From CAZMCC01 sp964564695 (GTDB taxonomy: Bacteria; Planctomycetota; Phycisphaerae; Phycisphaerales; UBA1924), in assembly GCA_964564695.1 (NCBI GenBank), contig CAZMCC010000025.1, positions 1 through 40,876 on the forward strand: DNA of 40,876 nt, read 5' to 3'. This document shows, piece after piece, positions 38,159 to 40,876 of this stretch. The translations under genes and the position numbers were made by a program. Position 1 is the first letter of the stretch; the number at the start of each line of letters is the position of its first letter. The notes beneath the pieces were generated by a model. That model had not been told where the DNA came from. It did no database searches and saw only the letters and a program-made list of their open reading frames with translations.

Positions 38159-39760
38159 CTACAGCACCTTCTCGATCGTGCCGACCGCCTTAAGCCCGTG
38201 CCCCGTGATCGCCACCGCGATCTCCCCCTGCACATCCGCAAGCTCATCGAGCGCCGCGAGCGCAATCGCACTGGTCGGCTCGATGAACAGCCCCTGAGCC
38301 ATCGCTCGCTTGAGCGTCGCCTTCGTGCGGTCGTCGGACACCGTGACGAAGCGGCCCCCGCTTGACCGCACGGCCGCGAGGCACTGGTCCGCACGAACGG
38401 GCGTGGCGATGGCGACGCCCTCGGCGATCGTTTCGCCGGTCGGCCCGGGCGCCTTTCCGGCGAAGGCAGCGGCCAGTGGCGCACACGATTCGGCCTGCAC
38501 GGCGATCAGCTTCGGCACGCGATCGATCACGCCCGCCCGACGCAGGTCCTCGAACCCGATCGCGCAGCCGAGCAAGAGCGTCCCGTGTCCGGTCGGGATC
38601 ACCACCGCGTCGGGCGCCCGCCAGCCGAGCTGCTCGACGAGCTCGTAGGCGAACGTCTTGGTCCCATGGTGGAAGAACGGGTTGCGGCAATGGCTCGCGT
38701 AGTACACCGGGTCCTTCGGATCGGTCGCGGCCTTCCACGCCGCGTCGGCGGTGTCCTGGCGCGTGCCGGGCACCGTCACCAACTCGGCCCCGCTCGCGCG
38801 GATCTGCGTGAGCTTTCCCGGCGAGGTCGACTGCGGGCAGTAGATGCGGCACGCGATCCCCGCCCGGGCGCAGTACATCGCCAGCGACGAGCCTGCGTTT
38901 CCCGACGAGTCGTTCATCACCCGCGTGAGGCCGAGGCGTCTGGCATGCGACACCAGCACGGCGTTGCCGCGGTCCTTGTAGGAGCCGGAGGCGAACAGCG
39001 AGTCCATCTTGAGCTTTACGCGGCGCGCGCCGGTGCCCGTCCCTGCCTCAAACTCGACCAGCGGCGTCACCGGCTCGCCCAGCGACACGATGTGCTCGTC
39101 CCGCTCGATCGGGATCGCCTCGCGGTACCGCCACATCGTCATGGGGCGGCGGCGGATGGCGTCGATCGGGAACCGTGCTTCGAATTCGAGGTCGAGAAGT
39201 GCCTCCCCCCCACCGCCCGGGTGCCCCGGCGGAGCTTTGTCCGCCGGGCTCCGCCACACGGGCGTATCAACCGCAAACCGCCGCCCCGTCGTCCGACACA
39301 CCAGCGCCCCTTCACCCGCCCGCCCAAGCCCGTGGTGGTGCGGAAGATCCGGCAGCGCCGCCACCGCGTCGATCTCTACCGCGTACCCGTAGTGCAGCAG
39401 CCCCGTCGGCACGATCGTCCGGGCCGGCGGCGTCTGCGTGTGGGCCGCGAAGAACTCCGCGTACGTCGCGTTCACGACCGGCCAGAGCCCGATGTCGGCC
39501 ACGTAGACGTTGCACCGCAGGATGTGGGCCGGGGACGACCCCGCCGCCCGCAGCACGGCCTCGATGTTGCTCAGCACCCGGCGGGTCTGGTCGGCGACGT
39601 CCCCCGGCGGCGGGCCGTTGCCCGCGGGCGGCGGCGGGCCCAGGGCCGGATCGATGGGAATCTGGCCCGAAAGCCAGACCAGGCCGTCGTGGACGATGGC
39701 CTGCGAGTAATGGCCGCCACGAGGGGCTGAAGGGGTGTAGATGGGGCGGATGTCGGGCAT
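38159..39760 (-). CDS. RidA domain fused to a threonine synthase-like PLP enzyme
   Basis: 533 residues. Residues 1-140 are a RidA/YjgF domain: YSQAIVHDGLVWLSGQIP, then PPARTIVPTGLLHYGYAVEIDAVAAL with the key Arg114. Residues 150-533 are a fold-type II PLP enzyme of the threonine synthase group: SLFASGSYKDRGN (Schiff-base Lys262), SSGNAGSSLAMYCARAGI (phosphate loop), and PTGHGTLLLG. RidA destroys the reactive enamines/imines that PLP dehydratases release, so the fusion joins a producer and a scavenger. The N-terminal zinc ribbon of threonine synthases (CxxCG, CxCGG) is damaged: CRTTG remains and residues 171-180 come from an in-frame repeat. Threonine synthase versus dehydratase is open. The start follows a heptamer array, without a Shine-Dalgarno. 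Confidence 0.88.
   Translation of the reverse strand: MPDIRPIYTPSAPRGGHYSQAIVHDGLVWLSGQIPIDPALGPPPPAGNGPPPGDVADQTRRVLSNIEAVLRAAGSSPAHILRCNVYVADIGLWPVVNATYAEFFAAHTQTPPARTIVPTGLLHYGYAVEIDAVAALPDLPHHHGLGRAGEGALVCRTTGRRFAVDTPVWRSPADKAPPGHPGGGGEALLDLEFEARFPIDAIRRRPMTMWRYREAIPIERDEHIVSLGEPVTPLVEFEAGTGTGARRVKLKMDSLFASGSYKDRGNAVLVSHARRLGLTRVMNDSSGNAGSSLAMYCARAGIACRIYCPQSTSPGKLTQIRASGAELVTVPGTRQDTADAAWKAATDPKDPVYYASHCRNPFFHHGTKTFAYELVEQLGWRAPDAVVIPTGHGTLLLGCAIGFEDLRRAGVIDRVPKLIAVQAESCAPLAAAFAGKAPGPTGETIAEGVAIATPVRADQCLAAVRSSGGRFVTVSDDRTKATLKRAMAQGLFIEPTSAIALAALDELADVQGEIAVAITGHGLKAVGTIEKVL
39225..39248. repeat. GCTYTG-loop hairpin, class A, inside the RidA-threonine synthase gene
   Basis: CCCGGCGGA, loop GCTTTG, TCCGCCGGG, with head GGGTGCC. 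It is read antisense to the repeat orientation and in frame, giving SPADKAPPGHP where threonine synthases usually have the second CxCGG of a zinc ribbon. Confidence 0.88.
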
Positions 39761-39780
39761 GGGAAGGGGTCCAGAGGGCG

Positions 39781-39837
39781 GGGGCCAGGGACCGGGGATC
39801 GGGACCGGAACACTACCGGCGGCGGCCGCCGGCAGTG
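39781..39837. repeat. Short heptamer array plus degenerate class B hairpin
   Basis: Units GGGGCCA, GGGACCG, GGGATCG (39781-39801), 20 nt upstream of the RidA-threonine synthase ATG on the minus strand, so the C-rich strand is again the coding strand. Directly adjacent is CACTACCGGCGGC with its complement (39811-39837), a class B-like hairpin without the GCTYTG loop. Confidence 0.7.
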
Positions 39838-39896
39838 GCACCCGAAGCGGCACCCGATGCGACGGGCGGCAGTGGCATCCGGTGCTCGGGGTGTTG

Positions 39897-39902
39897 TAGC
39901 AT
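39897..39902 (+). promoter_or_regulatory. Putative -10 element of the isomerase-like gene
   Basis: TAGCAT, identical to that before nadC, ends 6 nt before ATG 39909. No Shine-Dalgarno. Confidence 0.5.
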
Positions 39903-39908
39903 CCGGGC

Positions 39909-40868
39909 ATGAGCGGGAACGGTGAATCGGCAACGAGTCGGCGGGCGTTCGTAGGGGGCGTGGTGGGGGCAGGGGCGGCGGCCGCGCTCGCGGCGGGACG
40001 AAGGGGACAGGAAGCCCAGCCGGCGAACCCGGCCCCGGCGCCCGCCCCGACACCAACCCCCGCACCCGTTCCGGCTCCCGCGCCCGCGGTGAAGGCGCCG
40101 GCGAGTCCGCTCAAGGGGCGGCTGAAGCAGTCGGTGTGCCGGTGGTGCTACGGGAACATCGCCCTCGAGGAGCTGTGCAAGAGCGCGGCCGCGATGGGGA
40201 TTCTGTCGGTCGAGCTGCTGAACGAGAACGAGTGGTCGATCCCGGCGAAGTTCGGGCTGACGTGCGCGGTCGCGAACGGGCCGACGAAGATCGGCGAGGG
40301 GATCAACCGCATCGAGTCGCACGACGCGTTCGTGGCCGAGAGCGAGCGGCTGCTGCCGCTGGTGGCCGCGGCCGGGATCCCGAACATGATCGTGTTCAGC
40401 GGTAACCGGGGTGGGATGGATGACGTCACCGGCCTGAAGAACTGCGCGGCCGCCCTGAAGCGCATCACGCCCGCGGCCGAGAAGGCCGGCGTCACGGTCA
40501 TCATGGAGTTGCTCAACTCCAAGGTCGACCACAAGGACTACATGTGCGACAAGACGCCGTGGGGAGTCGCCCTCGTAAGCGAGGTGGCGTCGGCCCGGTT
40601 CAAGCTCCTCTACGACATCTACCACATGCAGATCATGGAGGGGGACGTGATTCGGACGATCACGGACAACGCCGCGGCGATCGCGCACTATCACACCGGC
40701 GGCGTGCCCGGGCGGCGCGAGATCGACTCGTCGCAGGAGTTGAATTACGGCGCGATCTGCCGTGCGATCGTGGGGACGGGGTACACGGGGTTCCTGGGGC
40801 AGGAGTTCATCCCGAGCCGTGATCCGATGACGAGTCTGGCGGAGGCGGTGGCGATCTGTGATGTGTGA
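39909..40868 (+). CDS. Hydroxypyruvate isomerase-like TIM-barrel protein, TAT-exported
   Basis: 319 residues. A twin-arginine signal (TSRRAFVGGVVGAGAAAALAAG) and a Pro/Ala linker precede a xylose-isomerase-like TIM barrel of the Hyi type: MGILSVELLNENEW, PNMIVFSGNRGGM, VTVIMELLNSKVDH (metal-binding Glu), LLYDIYHMQIMEGD (Asp and His), IAHYHTGGVPGRREID and GQEFIPSRDP (Glu). It would isomerise a small hydroxy-keto compound or sugar, using a divalent metal. Export again marks the planctomycete sugar-processing style. The gene is complete, ending TGA at 40866. Divergent from the RidA fusion and near the fucosidase-oxidoreductase pair; substrate unknown. Confidence 0.88.
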   Translation: MSGNGESATSRRAFVGGVVGAGAAAALAAGRRGQEAQPANPAPAPAPTPTPAPVPAPAPAVKAPASPLKGRLKQSVCRWCYGNIALEELCKSAAAMGILSVELLNENEWSIPAKFGLTCAVANGPTKIGEGINRIESHDAFVAESERLLPLVAAAGIPNMIVFSGNRGGMDDVTGLKNCAAALKRITPAAEKAGVTVIMELLNSKVDHKDYMCDKTPWGVALVSEVASARFKLLYDIYHMQIMEGDVIRTITDNAAAIAHYHTGGVPGRREIDSSQELNYGAICRAIVGTGYTGFLGQEFIPSRDPMTSLAEAVAICDV

Positions 40869-40876
40869 GTGGGAAG

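Noticed and set aside
2135..39248. Insertion-sequence ends or transposase genes
   Set aside because: No transposase ORF occurs in the window, and the repeats are under 160 bp with no clear target-site duplications that I could see.

Overview
The window looks like the chromosome of a planctomycete of the class Phycisphaerae. It is GC-rich, and codon third positions are overwhelmingly G or C. It carries a secreted protein ending in two 'NSTDVSxFIN' dockerin-like repeats, twin-arginine (TAT) signals on an oxidoreductase and an isomerase, a GH29 fucosidase, and many short intergenic inverted repeats. This placement is inferred from gene content, not from a database search. I see no rRNA, tRNA, CRISPR array, phage or insertion-sequence transposase.

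Layout. 1-324: tail of an oligopeptide-type ABC ATPase. 487-4650: small lipoprotein, acyl-CoA desaturase, aroC, META-domain lipoprotein, CBS-pair protein. 4750-9698: a metal-uptake locus with an MntR-type repressor, divergent from a TroA-like binding protein, an ATPase and two permeases; the second permease carries a whole DtxR-like regulator at its C-terminus. 9861-16758: LVIVD/dockerin secreted protein, unknown secreted protein, half-size EamA protein, DNA polymerase III delta prime, soluble transhydrogenase. 16995-25143: alaS, the F0/stalk half of an ATP synthase operon (atpZ-I-B-E-F-H, with no F1 core genes following), and a pgk gene broken by an in-frame TAG. 25199-31921: a GT39/ArnT-like membrane glycosyltransferase, mutL, a HIT protein, a 4-oxalocrotonate tautomerase-like protein, nadC and fabI. 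32117-33952: two genes I do not recognise. 34832-40868: fucosidase, Gfo/Idh/MocA oxidoreductase, a RidA-threonine synthase fusion and a hydroxypyruvate-isomerase-like protein.

The genes are mostly housekeeping. The unusual content is between them, where nearly every intergenic gap holds structured repeat DNA. (1) Nine or more hairpins share a 5' head (GGGTGCC or GGGTGGC) and a hexaloop (GCTCTG or GCTTTG) but have one of three unrelated stems. (2) Elements of about 90-160 bp with inverted ends begin TAAGAGCC, and that TAA is the stop codon of the adjacent gene; in one convergent pair both stop codons are supplied by the two ends. (3) Inverted 26-bp arms abut TGA stops. (4) Seven-base tandem arrays lie just upstream of start codons or form a large hairpin. 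Two hairpins of class 1 are read in frame inside proteins.

A second theme is expression. Ten genes have a TANNNT-like hexamer ending 5-6 nt before the start codon and no Shine-Dalgarno sequence, the arrangement expected of leaderless mRNAs. Genes inside operons instead have Shine-Dalgarno sequences or overlapping start and stop codons.
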